DNA of 64,000 bases from Corticimicrobacter populi (GTDB taxonomy: Bacteria; Pseudomonadota; Gammaproteobacteria; Burkholderiales; Burkholderiaceae_B), in contig NZ_QETA01000005.1 of assembly GCF_003123725.1 (NCBI RefSeq), positions 62,001-126,000 on the forward strand. The letters are read 5' to 3'. Both the position numbers and the translations under genes were made by a program. How positions within the stretch are numbered: position 1 is the stretch's first letter; the number at the start of each line of letters is the position of its first letter. Shown piece after piece: positions 36,776-46,146 of this stretch. The notes beneath the pieces were generated by a model. The model was not told where the DNA came from, did not search any database, and worked only from the letters and a program-made list of their open reading frames with translations.

Positions 36776-37999
36776 TCAGTGCATGTGCGTGGTACTCGAG
36801 GGGCAGAGTTCACGGTCCAGCAGGGCTGTCAGTTCCGATTCCGGTGCAGGCCTGGCAATCAGGAAGCCCTGCACATAGTCGCATCCGGCATTGCGCAGGA
36901 ATTCGAGATCTTCTGCCGACTCTACGCCTTCTGCCGTGACTTTCATGCCGAGCTCCTTGCCCAGCATGATGGCGGTGATGGTGGCGGCTGCCAGCGTGCC
37001 GGTGACGGCTGCACCTGATACAAAGGCACGGTCGATCTTGAGTTCCGTGAAGGGCACGGCGGTCAGGCTGTGCATGGAGCTGTAGCCGATGCCGAAATCG
37101 TCCTGGGCCAGCCCGAAACCCTTGAGCCGCAGTCGGCCGGCTCCCATGAAAAAAAGACCCGGATCGACGGTCTGGGAGCTTTCCAGCAATTCGAAGGTGA
37201 CATCTTCTGCCGGTACGCCGCAGGCGATGACATGGGCGTGCAATTGATCGGGCAGGGTGGCATCGTCGAGCAGGTGTGTGGGGAGATTGACCGATACCGG
37301 AATGCGCCATCCCTGCGTGGCCCAGCGTCGGTAGGCCTGCAGGGCACCACCGAGCATGTGGATCAGCAGGGCATGATCCTTGCCATGTTCAGTGATGGCG
37401 GGCAGGAAGACGCCCGGCGATACCAGGCCGACGTCGGGATGACGCCAGCGAGCCAGGGCCTCGACGCCGACGATCTTGCCGGTACGCAGCGAGCACTTGG
37501 GCTGGAACCAGGGCTCGATCTGATGGGTGAGCAAGGCCGCATCAAGCATGGCTGAGGTCATGGCCGGCAACGACTCGGCGGGCAATACCGGGGCAGTTGC
37601 GGCAGGGCGATGGCTGTGCTGGTCGAGCGCCTTGCCCAGGCTTTGCGCATTGAGGGCGGTAAATGGTTTGGCGTAGCAATCGATGACCGTCAGGTTCATG
37701 TTGCGGGCCATGTGGCTGGCGCTGTCCATCATGCGAGGTGAACAGGCGCTGGTGATGGCGATCAGGATATCGGGATAGTGCTCTGCCAGTTCCTGGATGA
37801 ACTGCATGCCATCCATGTCCGGCATGTTCAGGTCAAGCAGGATCAGATCGTAGGCGCTGTGGCCGATGCGCGCGAGTGCATCGGTGCCGCTGTGTGCCGT
37901 ATCGACCTGGGCGAATCCGGCCTGTTCCAGCATGTCGCATACATGGGCACATTGCAGCGGGTGGTCTTCCAGAACAAGGATATGGTAGGGGTATCGCAT
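36776..37999 (-). CDS. receiver-EAL c-di-GMP phosphodiesterase (PvrR/RocR-like)
   Basis: 407 residues from ATG 37999, one base after the upstream kinase stop. The N-terminal receiver (1-125) has acidic residues at 11-12 and phospho-acceptor Asp56 (LILLDLNMPDMDG). The EAL domain (about 150-400) has the signature EAL at 180-182 (VEALARWRHP), SVNLP, LLES, DDFGIGYSS, ELKIDRAF, TAEGVE and QGFLIARP, so all expected metal and catalytic positions appear intact and it should degrade c-di-GMP. REC-EAL proteins such as PvrR and RocR lower c-di-GMP or antagonise kinases controlling Cup fimbriae. It is the last gene of the leftward signalling operon. Confidence 0.92.
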   Translation of the reverse strand: MRYPYHILVLEDHPLQCAHVCDMLEQAGFAQVDTAHSGTDALARIGHSAYDLILLDLNMPDMDGMQFIQELAEHYPDILIAITSACSPRMMDSASHMARNMNLTVIDCYAKPFTALNAQSLGKALDQHSHRPAATAPVLPAESLPAMTSAMLDAALLTHQIEPWFQPKCSLRTGKIVGVEALARWRHPDVGLVSPGVFLPAITEHGKDHALLIHMLGGALQAYRRWATQGWRIPVSVNLPTHLLDDATLPDQLHAHVIACGVPAEDVTFELLESSQTVDPGLFFMGAGRLRLKGFGLAQDDFGIGYSSMHSLTAVPFTELKIDRAFVSGAAVTGTLAAATITAIMLGKELGMKVTAEGVESAEDLEFLRNAGCDYVQGFLIARPAPESELTALLDRELCPSSTTHMH

Positions 38000-38000
38000 A

Positions 38001-40880
38001 TCAGGCTCTCCCGCGCACGATGGCAGCCTGGAGTGTATCGTGCAGTGTATTGATTGACAACGGACGCAGCAGCAGGTCTTCCATGCCGCAATCGCGCGCG
38101 CGCTTGCGCTCGTCGGACATGGCACTGGCGGTGACGCCATAGATCGGTGCCTTGTAGTGCTGCGAACGCAGGCGACTGGCCAGCGTGTAGCCATCCATGA
38201 TGGGCATGTTGATATCGGTCAGTACCACGTCTACCTCTTCGTGCTCAAGCTGCTGCAGCGCCGACTGGCCGTCCTTGGCCAGCAGGACGGTACAGCCGAG
38301 ATGCGCAAGCTGTTCGGACAGAATGCGCTGGTTGACCATGTTGTCGTCGGCGACCATGACGCGCAGGCCCAGGCTGGCCTCGAAAGGCCGGGTCGGGTTG
38401 AGTGATTGCTGCGGCTGGTGTTCTTGCAGCAGAAGCAGCGTACGCTTCAGATCCTGCAGATCATAGGCGTTGCAGTAGTGCATGAGTGGGCTGGTGGCCT
38501 CATCCGGGATCTGGCCGGGAGGTGACATGACCAGGCGCTGACCCTGCCAGTCCGGTGCCGGTGTAGCAGGCGGCCAGGCCGACAGCAGAAGTGCGCCCTT
38601 GGCCTGTGCTTCATCCCCGACCTGGAACGGCAAGGCATTGATGCCCCACTGATTGAGCCAGTCACACAGGTTGAGTATGGTTTCCTGGATGGCACCGCTG
38701 ACATAGACCGTACGCGGCAACAGGAACTGGCTGGCCGGCTGGGTGCCCAGTGGCAGTGAAACGCGCAGGTCAATACTGGTGCCCAGCCCCGGTGTGCTGA
38801 CCACAGACAGGGTGCCGTGCATGAGACTGGCCAGTCGCTTGCAGATGAATAGCCCCAATCCGGAGCCGGCCGGATTGTCCTCGCCCTGACTGCGGTTTTC
38901 CACCTGGTAATACGGAGAGAACAGCTTGTGCTGATGCTCGGGGGGAATGCCGATGCCGGTATCCGCTACCTGGAAACAGAGCGTCACCTGGCTGTCGTCC
39001 ATATCGAGGATGCGCAGGCGCAGTACGACATGCCCACCCAGTGTGAACTTGATGGCGTTGCTGACCAGATTGTTGAGGATCTGGCGCAGCCGCAGTTCGT
39101 CGCCAGCCACCCGCTGGGGTACCCGGCAGTCTGCCACTCCATAGAGCAGGATGCCCTTGGCACGGGCACGATCGGCGTAGCTGGCGACGACGCTGTTGAG
39201 CAGATCGACGGGCGAGAGATCCGAAATCTGCAGTTTTTCGTGACCGGCTTCGGCGCGTGCCAGATCCAGGGTTTCGCTGATGGTTCGCATCAGAGTGCCG
39301 GACGATAGCTGGATGGTCCGCAGATATTGGCGCTGGCGCTGTGTCAGTTCGGTCAGAGACAGTAACTCCAGCGTGCCCATGATGCCGAACAGGGGCGTGC
39401 GGATTTCATGGCTCATGGTGGCAATGAAATCGGTTTTGGCCTTGTTGGCGGAGTCGGCCTTGTGCTTGGCGGTCAGCAGCGAACGCTCGACTTCCTTGAG
39501 CGCAGTGATGTCATTCACGGCGCAGAGGGCCACTTCATGGCCCTGATGTTCCATGGGAACGACCTTGAGGAGAATGCTGCGTCCATCACGCAACGTGCGC
39601 TCCTGTCCTGGCTCCTGGTTTTGCAATGCCTGCAGGCGCCACTGGCTGTCCTCGGCATGCATCCATTGCCTGGCCTGCTCATTGGAGACCAGGGGAACAC
39701 CGCTGTTGCGGTCGATCAGGCACAGGCCCACCGGAGCGGCATCGACAATGGTCCGGGTCAGACGCTCACTGTCCTGCAGCGCGGCATACTGTGCCAGCGC
39801 GGGTTGCAGCAGCCTGCGACGGATCTGGTGCATGATGAGTGCCACAAGCGTACAGAGCGTGAGGACGGTAGCCAGTACGTGGTAGAGCGGTATATGACCA
39901 TGCTCGAAAATAACGTTGATAGGGACGGAGTACACCAGCCTCCAGCCGCCTTCGCCGATGGCCTTGCTCAAGACCAGATGGGAAGGCAGTCGATTGTCCC
40001 AGGCGTAATAAAAACTGTCCTGGGGGATTTCCTTGTGGCTGTACCATTCCGGATCGAGGATTTCCCCTTCGTGCAGAACGACATGCTGCGTCGGGGTCAG
40101 CAGCACATAGTTCTGCGGATGTCGGCTGTTGTCATGCCAGCGTATGGCGGTCTCGATATTGTTGACTTCCAGGCCAACCCATCCCGCATCGGGATCCGAC
40201 ATGTCCAGAGGGGTATAGAGGAACAGGCGCGAGATGTCGTCGCCGGGTGGTCGCAACCAGAACAGAGGCGCATAGCCATCGGCACGTGCGGCCGTGGCGC
40301 GCGTGGCAAGGAATTCGGCAATCCAGGTCTGTACGCCGGTAGGGATGCCGTGCCCAGAACCCGTCACATAGCGGGTTTTGCCGGTCGAGATCGACGTATG
40401 CAGGATGTTGACCTGTTGCAGGTCGAGAAGCTGGCGATCACGTGCCGTCACCAGCAGGTACCAGAACGGGGCACCATCCGACGTGGCAGTCACGGGAACG
40501 ACTTCCAACTGCGTGGCACCATTGCGCGGCTCAGAGGTGACCGGGGGCGTGGCTTTCCGGGAGGGCAGCATGGCCGCCGTGACCGAACGCAATTGGGCTT
40601 CACGGCGGTCGAAGAAAAACTGTGCGTCGTAGGCCGAGGCGTTCATGTCCCGGCGATAGGTCGACACCTCATTGTTGAAGGCCGTATAAAGATACAGGGC
40701 TCCACCCGCCAGAATACAGCCCACGAGTGCCAGTGCAAGAATATGCAGCAGCAGATGTGGGATGCGAGGCGGGGTACGCAGGTCGTTGGAGGGGGCGCTA
40801 AGATGAGCCTTCATGGCCTTCATGATAGAGGCCGGTCTCTGCGTCAGGTTTGGGAAGGTTCTGAAAAAATCGACGCTCAA
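38001..40880 (-). CDS. hybrid sensor histidine kinase 1 (no HPt domain)
   Basis: Up to 959 residues. A transmembrane helix (about 45-70), a periplasmic sensor of about 270 residues, a second helix (about 345-365), a PAS-like segment (about 385-490), HisKA with phospho-His491 (ATMSHEIRTPL), HATPase (with NLVSNAIKFT and GSGLGLFICKRL), a degenerate receiver-like stretch, and a C-terminal receiver (about 835-955) with Asp889 (VVLTDINMPIMDG). No HPt follows, so phosphate must leave through another protein's HPt. The start is uncertain: TTG 40880 overlaps the upstream regulator stop by 4 bases; ATG 40823 (MKAMKAHLS) is also good. The downstream REC-EAL gene starts 1 base after the stop. Confidence 0.92.
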   Translation of the reverse strand: MSVDFFRTFPNLTQRPASIMKAMKAHLSAPSNDLRTPPRIPHLLLHILALALVGCILAGGALYLYTAFNNEVSTYRRDMNASAYDAQFFFDRREAQLRSVTAAMLPSRKATPPVTSEPRNGATQLEVVPVTATSDGAPFWYLLVTARDRQLLDLQQVNILHTSISTGKTRYVTGSGHGIPTGVQTWIAEFLATRATAARADGYAPLFWLRPPGDDISRLFLYTPLDMSDPDAGWVGLEVNNIETAIRWHDNSRHPQNYVLLTPTQHVVLHEGEILDPEWYSHKEIPQDSFYYAWDNRLPSHLVLSKAIGEGGWRLVYSVPINVIFEHGHIPLYHVLATVLTLCTLVALIMHQIRRRLLQPALAQYAALQDSERLTRTIVDAAPVGLCLIDRNSGVPLVSNEQARQWMHAEDSQWRLQALQNQEPGQERTLRDGRSILLKVVPMEHQGHEVALCAVNDITALKEVERSLLTAKHKADSANKAKTDFIATMSHEIRTPLFGIMGTLELLSLTELTQRQRQYLRTIQLSSGTLMRTISETLDLARAEAGHEKLQISDLSPVDLLNSVVASYADRARAKGILLYGVADCRVPQRVAGDELRLRQILNNLVSNAIKFTLGGHVVLRLRILDMDDSQVTLCFQVADTGIGIPPEHQHKLFSPYYQVENRSQGEDNPAGSGLGLFICKRLASLMHGTLSVVSTPGLGTSIDLRVSLPLGTQPASQFLLPRTVYVSGAIQETILNLCDWLNQWGINALPFQVGDEAQAKGALLLSAWPPATPAPDWQGQRLVMSPPGQIPDEATSPLMHYCNAYDLQDLKRTLLLLQEHQPQQSLNPTRPFEASLGLRVMVADDNMVNQRILSEQLAHLGCTVLLAKDGQSALQQLEHEEVDVVLTDINMPIMDGYTLASRLRSQHYKAPIYGVTASAMSDERKRARDCGMEDLLLRPLSINTLHDTLQAAIVRGRA

Positions 40881-41512
40881 TCAAGCAGTCGATGGCGTGT
40901 GCAGAAGGTAATCAGCTCCTGGTCATTGGAGACATTGAGTTTGCGCATGGCCGACCGTTTCTGATTGCTGATGGTCTTGATGCTCCGGCTCAGATCGTAT
41001 GCAATGTCCTTGAGCGATTGCCCTCCGATAAAGCGGCGCAAGACTTCTATTTCCTTGCGAGAAAGGTCCGAGGCAAGTGTTGTATCCGCTGATGGTTGCT
41101 GGCGCATCAGGCTGGGATGCAGGTACTGGCGTCCCAGGCGCAGGGCTTCCAGTGCGATCTTGAGCGTATCGGGCGGATCGCTCTTGAGGACAACACCACT
41201 GGCACCGGCCTTGTAGAGAGAAGCGATCACCAGCGGGTTGCTCATCATCGTGACCACCAGGATCTGGGTCTGCGGGAAGTGATTGGCAAGATAGGCGATC
41301 AGCGCCAGTCCGTCGTTGTGCCGTGTGTCGCCGGGCATCGACAGGTCCGTAATGGCGACGTCCGGCTTTTCCTTGATGATATGTTCGATCAGTTCGGTCG
41401 GCGTGGTGACGCATGCCGTGATGTCGAAGCGGATGTCGTTGGCGAAGAAATCGCGAATCCCCGCCAGTACGAGAGGATGGTCATCGGCAAAAACCAGGCG
41501 CAGTTTCTTCAT
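40877..41512 (-). CDS. RcsB-like response regulator 2 (NarL/LuxR type)
   Basis: 211 residues. The receiver (1-125) has Asp10-Asp11 and phospho-acceptor Asp56 in TDLSMPG, continuing NDGLALIAYLANHFP, the same pattern as RcsB. A LuxR-type helix-turn-helix (about 148-205) reads LSRKEIEVLRRFIGG, then SIKTISNQKRSAMRKL, very close in wording to RcsB. It is likely a transcription factor for surface structures. It sits between the two hybrid kinases, 21 bases after kinase 2, and overlaps kinase 1. Confidence 0.92.
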   Translation of the reverse strand: MKKLRLVFADDHPLVLAGIRDFFANDIRFDITACVTTPTELIEHIIKEKPDVAITDLSMPGDTRHNDGLALIAYLANHFPQTQILVVTMMSNPLVIASLYKAGASGVVLKSDPPDTLKIALEALRLGRQYLHPSLMRQQPSADTTLASDLSRKEIEVLRRFIGGQSLKDIAYDLSRSIKTISNQKRSAMRKLNVSNDQELITFCTRHRLLD

Positions 41513-41533
41513 GGCGATCTGCCCGGGTGGAGG

Positions 41534-44500
41534 TCAGGTTGGCAAGTGTTCATCAATCACCGTTTTCAGATCAATTGCAATGCGCAGGAGTGTGGCTTCC
41601 AACTCGGGGGTCAGTGGCCCGGCACGCAACGCATCTTCTGCATTGTGAACCCGTTTGGCAAAACTTTGTTGGCGCATGCTCAACAGAGCGCCATGCATGC
41701 GGTGCAAGGCTTGCTGGATGCTCGAGGGTTTTTGGCTGCCAACCGCTTCCAGCAATGAGTTTGCATCGTCTGTCATGGATTGACGAAATAGCTCACGGTG
41801 CTTGGCCGGGATCAGGTCAAGTTCGCTGATGGCATCCGAGGTTGCGCTGTCGTGGATGGCTGGCGCGATCTGGGATACAGGCAGCGTCGTTGCGTCGGGT
41901 ACCAGACGGGCCGATACCTTGTGTGGTGCCAGCGTGTACAGGCTGTGGTACAGCGTATCAAGGTTGATGGGCTTAACGATCCAGGCATTCATGCCTGCCT
42001 GCCGGCAGTGATTTTCTTCCTCGCGCATGGCATTGGCGGTGACGCCGATGATCGGGACGTCAGTGCCCGTGTTGCGCAAGGCAGAAGTCAGTTCATAACC
42101 GTTCATGCGGGGCATATTGACGTCGGTCAGCACGATATCGTAGGAGGCTGCTGCCCAGCGCTGGAGGGCCTCGGCACCATCGCTGGTCATGGTTACCGTG
42201 CAGCCCAGCAGCTCCAGTTGATCCCTGAGGGTAGCCTGGTTGATCGGATTGTCTTCCGCTACCAGTATTTGCAGGCCCAGTTCGTGATATGCATGGCTGT
42301 TCGATTCCAGCTCCGATGTGCTGTCGGGATGCTGAAGATAACGAAGGATGCCTCGCGCAATGTCATCGGCACCGCAGCCTTCCAGGCGAGCGTCGGCATG
42401 GTCTGGTTCTGGTGCCAGGGGTGTCCCGGCCAGGATGTACTTGCCGGGCCAGTCCGATGGACGGCCAGGTTGTGAGACCAGCACATCGATCAGCAAGGTG
42501 TTGGCTGATGCCGTCGCTGTTTCAGGCATGTCGGCGGGCAGGATTGCTTCGGCCTGGGCCCCCCATTTTCGGAACCACAGACACAGGTTTCGGCTCAATT
42601 CTGCGTGTGCGCTGCGTACGCGCAGATCAAGTCCACTCAAGTCTGGCTCTGCAGGGCGTTGCGGGCAGGCGGCTGTTTCCAGAGTGATTCGCAGGGCAAA
42701 GCTGCTGCCCAGCCCCAGCTCGCTGGTCACCTGAATGTCGCCACCCATGAGGCGTGCCAGATTGTCGGAAATCGACAGCCCCAGTCCGGTACCCTGCGAG
42801 GTGTGGTTCTGCGAGGCAACTTGGTAGAACGGGGTAAAAAGCCGTGTCTGATCTTCGGCACTGATGCCAGGCCCGCTGTCCACGACCTGGAAGACCAGCT
42901 CGACGCTGCCGTCGGGCTGGTGCTGTGATCGCAAGCGTGCGACGACCTGCCCAGAGAGTGTGAACTTGATGGCATTGCTGAGGAAATTGTAGATAATCTG
43001 GCGAATCCGTGTCGGATCGCCCTGCACACAATCCGGGACCGAAGGCTCGATGCAGGCAAATATCTGCAGGCCTTTCTGGCGCGCCATGCCGGAGAATCCA
43101 TCCACGCAAGTCTGTACCAGCCGACCAGGGCAGAACGATTCCATGTTCAGGGCCATCTGGTCAGCCTCGATCTTGGTGAGATCCAGAATATCGCTGATCA
43201 ACTGCATCAGGATGGCCGAGGATTGCTGTAGGCGCCGCAGGTGCTGACGCTGGGCGGGCGTCAGTTGTGTCATCGAGAGCAGCTCCATTGTGCCCAGAAT
43301 GCCGTACAGCGGGGTACGGATTTCGTGGCTCATGGCTGCCAGAAAGCGTGACTTGGCACTGTTTGCGCTGTCGGCTTCGGACTTCGCCTTGCTGAGTGCC
43401 TTCTCGTATTGTGCGCGCACGCTGACGTCGGCAAAGGCACAGAGCAAGGCTGGTTGCCGGTGATAGCGGGTGGGCGCGTAGGCAACCTGCAGTGTCCGGT
43501 CATGGAGTTGCAGGTTGTCGCGGCTCCCCAGCGTATCAGCATGAAGCAAGTCTTTCGGTAGCAGGTTTGCGGGCAGTTGCCGTGTGCCGTCATCGGCGGT
43601 GGCGATATCCAGCCATTGCTGCGCCAATGTATTGGCAAACAGTACGCTGCCGTCGTCGCGCGACAGAATGCAGAGCGCCACGGGTGCCGTATCGAGCAAG
43701 GTCCTGCCGAAGGCTTCGCTTTCATGCAGGGCCTGGTGCGATTGCTGGATGGGCTGGACGACACGACGGTTATACCAGCGGGCATAGGCACCACCAACCA
43801 GGGTGCACAGGACAAGCAATCCCAGCGCTGTCAGGGGGAGCCATGAGTTGGCGCTAAACAGCGTGCTGTAGCGTACTTTGTAAACTCCGAGCCAACTGCC
43901 GCTGGCGTCTGTGAAGCCGAAGACGACGCCAGAAAGGGTCAGGTCTGTGCCTGTTTGGGTCTGTGGGGGGGGCGCTCCGTTGTTGCTGACCAGGATGCTG
44001 TCATTGTGCAGCATCCAGAATTCGTCATACAGCGGCGAGACAGCGATTTTGGCAAGAAGGTTGGTGCTGGCCAGGTTGAACACCGTGGCTGCGTGCAATT
44101 GTCCATTGTTGTCGGTATTGCGTACTGGCCAGACGCCGGAAGGAAACGGGGCGCTGGTATAGCCGACGATCGTGCCGGGCAGGTCGGGCAGGTGCAGCCA
44201 TCGAATTTCTGGTTCAGACAGCGACGGACTGGCTGCACTCTGAGCCGCGCTGCGGATCGTTGCAACTGTCAGCAGCAGATCTTGAGGCGAAAGCGTCTGG
44301 CGTCCGGCAATGGTTTCGTCAGCAGGGACCACGAGGCTGAGATCTGAATTGCCATCGATCAGCAGGGTCGTTGCGCCTGGAAAATAGGAGCGTGACCAGT
44401 AGGCAGCATAGAAATCCGAGAGAAAGTCGCCGATGGCATGCAGGGCTGCGCGATTGGCGGGGTGGTCTGCATTGACCGGGCAGGTCACCTTTTCCATGCA

Positions 44501-44887
44501 GAGTATTGCGTAGGGAATATCGGCAATGGAGGGACGTACCTGGTAGAGGTAGGGCTTGTCGTCGTGGATCGTAGATTGATTGGCGGGTTCTGGCAGCAGC
44601 ATCGCCGTTCGGGTCGGCAAGGTTTCGTTGCGCTGTTGCAGGGTGCGCAGGTAGCGTTCCTGTGCGTGGAGGTAGGTGGTCAGGGCAGCGAAATCGAATT
44701 CGGTTTTTTCCCGTGCCTGAGTGATGATGAGTTGCATGCCCCAGAACAACGCAATAATCAGCAGGATGGCCAGAGGCAGTCCTCCGAAGATGGCGATCTG
44801 CAGCCACCGGAACGAGCGCGATATCTTGCGAAAGGATGCGGGAGGCATGGCGGTCCTGGACCGAGGGCGAGGTTGCATCATATTCAT
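41534..44887 (-). CDS. hybrid sensor histidine kinase 2 with receiver and HPt domains
   Basis: 1117 residues from ATG 44887. Membrane helices near 33-53 and 350-375 bracket a periplasmic sensor of about 300 residues; a PAS-like segment, HisKA with phospho-His521 (AAMSHEIRTPLYG), HATPase (with FLSNAIKFT and GTGLGLSISDNL), a degenerate receiver-like region, a receiver with Asp922 (VLTDVNMPRMNG), and a C-terminal HPt with His1062 (ALHRMHGAL) follow. A full phosphorelay kinase of the RcsC/BvgS/RocS type. ATG 44887 has GAGG five bases upstream, overlapping the stop of the 69-codon gene before it; the alternative ATG 44938 lies inside that gene and has no good ribosome site. A C8 tract (43975-43982) codes Pro-Pro-Pro in the sensor. 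Confidence 0.92.
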   Translation of the reverse strand: MNMMQPRPRSRTAMPPASFRKISRSFRWLQIAIFGGLPLAILLIIALFWGMQLIITQAREKTEFDFAALTTYLHAQERYLRTLQQRNETLPTRTAMLLPEPANQSTIHDDKPYLYQVRPSIADIPYAILCMEKVTCPVNADHPANRAALHAIGDFLSDFYAAYWSRSYFPGATTLLIDGNSDLSLVVPADETIAGRQTLSPQDLLLTVATIRSAAQSAASPSLSEPEIRWLHLPDLPGTIVGYTSAPFPSGVWPVRNTDNNGQLHAATVFNLASTNLLAKIAVSPLYDEFWMLHNDSILVSNNGAPPPQTQTGTDLTLSGVVFGFTDASGSWLGVYKVRYSTLFSANSWLPLTALGLLVLCTLVGGAYARWYNRRVVQPIQQSHQALHESEAFGRTLLDTAPVALCILSRDDGSVLFANTLAQQWLDIATADDGTRQLPANLLPKDLLHADTLGSRDNLQLHDRTLQVAYAPTRYHRQPALLCAFADVSVRAQYEKALSKAKSEADSANSAKSRFLAAMSHEIRTPLYGILGTMELLSMTQLTPAQRQHLRRLQQSSAILMQLISDILDLTKIEADQMALNMESFCPGRLVQTCVDGFSGMARQKGLQIFACIEPSVPDCVQGDPTRIRQIIYNFLSNAIKFTLSGQVVARLRSQHQPDGSVELVFQVVDSGPGISAEDQTRLFTPFYQVASQNHTSQGTGLGLSISDNLARLMGGDIQVTSELGLGSSFALRITLETAACPQRPAEPDLSGLDLRVRSAHAELSRNLCLWFRKWGAQAEAILPADMPETATASANTLLIDVLVSQPGRPSDWPGKYILAGTPLAPEPDHADARLEGCGADDIARGILRYLQHPDSTSELESNSHAYHELGLQILVAEDNPINQATLRDQLELLGCTVTMTSDGAEALQRWAAASYDIVLTDVNMPRMNGYELTSALRNTGTDVPIIGVTANAMREEENHCRQAGMNAWIVKPINLDTLYHSLYTLAPHKVSARLVPDATTLPVSQIAPAIHDSATSDAISELDLIPAKHRELFRQSMTDDANSLLEAVGSQKPSSIQQALHRMHGALLSMRQQSFAKRVHNAEDALRAGPLTPELEATLLRIAIDLKTVIDEHLPT

Positions 44888-44894
44888 TAATCCC

Positions 44895-45104
44895 TCAGCT
44901 GTGTTGTCCGGGTTTTCCTGGGCAGCAGATTTGTTCATTGGCAGCCACGTGTTGTTTCCACTGGCTGGTCAGCGCCCGGCGCTGCTTGGGAGATGACAGC
45001 AGGAACTCATTCATCATGCCAATGAACTGATCCTGTCCAGTCGTTCCCAGATGGGCAAACTGAAGCAATACGCCCTGAACGGTTCCCTTGTCTGCCTTGC
45101 TCAC
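44895..45104 (-). CDS. small 69-residue protein of unknown function in the signalling operon
   Basis: GTG start at 45104 with a well-placed GGAG seven bases upstream, ending with TGA seven bases before the start of hybrid kinase 2. The protein is soluble, with a helical-looking core (VLLQFAHLGTTGQDQFIGMM, then SSPKQRRALTSQWKQHV) and a Cys-Cys pair at the C-terminus (QICCPGKPG). I do not recognise a family. The ribosome site, the exact fit before the kinase and the shared strand argue for a real gene; it could be a small regulator or adaptor of the phosphorelay, which is inference only. Confidence 0.65.
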   Translation of the reverse strand: MSKADKGTVQGVLLQFAHLGTTGQDQFIGMMNEFLLSSPKQRRALTSQWKQHVAANEQICCPGKPGQHS

Positions 45105-45233
45105 TGCTGTACTCCGGATGGCCGAGTGACTTTAACTTTCCGAGAGATTGCCCCTGTTGGGGTGCAAATGCAAAAAAGTGTAAAGAAGCAAAAGGAATTT
45201 CACAATCGGATCAGTTCTAAATTTCAAACTGCA

Positions 45234-45938
45234 TCAGTTTGCTGCGTGGTCTTTATTGCTGTCCAGTGTGTCGGGCGGTGGTGTGTCCGTATTGCCGCTG
45301 CCCATGATAAGGCCGCTTTCGTAGGCAAACTTGAACAGATCGGCATCACGCTGTATACCGAGCTTGCGCATGGCGCTGTTCTTCTGTGTGCTGACGGTCT
45401 GCTTGGTGCGATTGACCTGCTGGGCGATTTCATTGATCGATGCCCCGCCAACATATAGACGGACCACTTCTGCCTCGCGGCGCGACAGTTTCTGTCGTTC
45501 CGAGGTGGCCGCTGCTGTGGGGCCGGCACCTGCAGTGCGCAGGCTGGGAGACAGATAGCTGGCTCCTGCATGCACGGCATGAATGGCGGCAATCAGATGA
45601 TCGATTTCATCGGCCTTGCTCAGCACGGCCTTGATGCCCAGATCCAGCATGGCGGTCACCATTGCCAGGTTGTCCACCGTGGTGAAGACAATGATCTTGA
45701 GAGCCGGGTAGCGGCGTTGCAGAAATGCCAACATGCCCATGCCATCTCCTACGCTGCCGCCGGGCATGACGTAATCCGTGACCAGAATGTCGCATGGCCT
45801 GCGGGTCAGCAGGTCGATGACTTCGGTCGAATTGTGGGCGGTACCCACGATATCGAGCGTGCGCAAGGCAGACAGCTCATGCTGCATGCCAGCGATCAGG
45901 ACCGGATGATCGTCTGCCAGGATGATTTTGATGGCCAT
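45234..45938 (-). CDS. RcsB-like response regulator 1 (NarL/LuxR type)
   Basis: 234 residues. The receiver has Asp9-Asp10 and Asp55 (VTDYVMPGG), followed by GDGMGMLAFLQRRYP, as in RcsB. The LuxR-type DNA-binding domain (about 150-205) reads LSRREAEVVRLYVGGASINEIA then KQTVSTQKNSAMRKLGI. A 30-residue tail is probably disordered. It is the promoter-proximal gene of the leftward operon, 129 bases before the 69-codon gene, and is divergent from the fimbria-like gene at 46147, so it is well placed to control both directions. Confidence 0.92.
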   Translation of the reverse strand: MAIKIILADDHPVLIAGMQHELSALRTLDIVGTAHNSTEVIDLLTRRPCDILVTDYVMPGGSVGDGMGMLAFLQRRYPALKIIVFTTVDNLAMVTAMLDLGIKAVLSKADEIDHLIAAIHAVHAGASYLSPSLRTAGAGPTAAATSERQKLSRREAEVVRLYVGGASINEIAQQVNRTKQTVSTQKNSAMRKLGIQRDADLFKFAYESGLIMGSGNTDTPPPDTLDSNKDHAAN

Positions 45939-46146
45939 GATGCAACTCCATTGTGTACCCGACCAGGGACGGACTAAGCGACTCGGTACTGTATCCCGGC
46001 CATGTTAGACAAAAGTTAGTACCTGTCTGTATGGATATCAATTATTATTAGGACAAGTTCGAAATTTGTCGGCAAGACAAGACAGTCACAGAGGGACAGT
46101 TTGCTACGGATTGGCCGCCGCAGACATGTCGCAGGAGGGAAGTGCT
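45939..46146. promoter_or_regulatory. divergent control region between regulator 1 and mini-fimbrillin
   Basis: 208 bases, more AT-rich than the flanking genes. Two imperfect inverted repeats are visible: AGACA-12 bases-TGTCT (46007-46028) and GACAA-9 bases-TTGTC centred on TTCGAA (46052-46070). They share the word GACAA/AGACA and could bind one of the regulators encoded nearby. A strong AGGAGG ribosome site for the rightward gene lies at about 46131. Confidence 0.4.

Noticed and set aside
39408-40964. 518-codon + strand frame opposite hybrid kinase 1
   Set aside because: Antisense shadow of a clear kinase gene in GC-rich DNA; no domain or ribosome site.
43975-43982. C8 tract (coding strand) in hybrid kinase 2 as a phase-variation switch
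   Set aside because: Same chance argument; codes Pro-Pro-Pro in the sensor domain with no supporting evidence.
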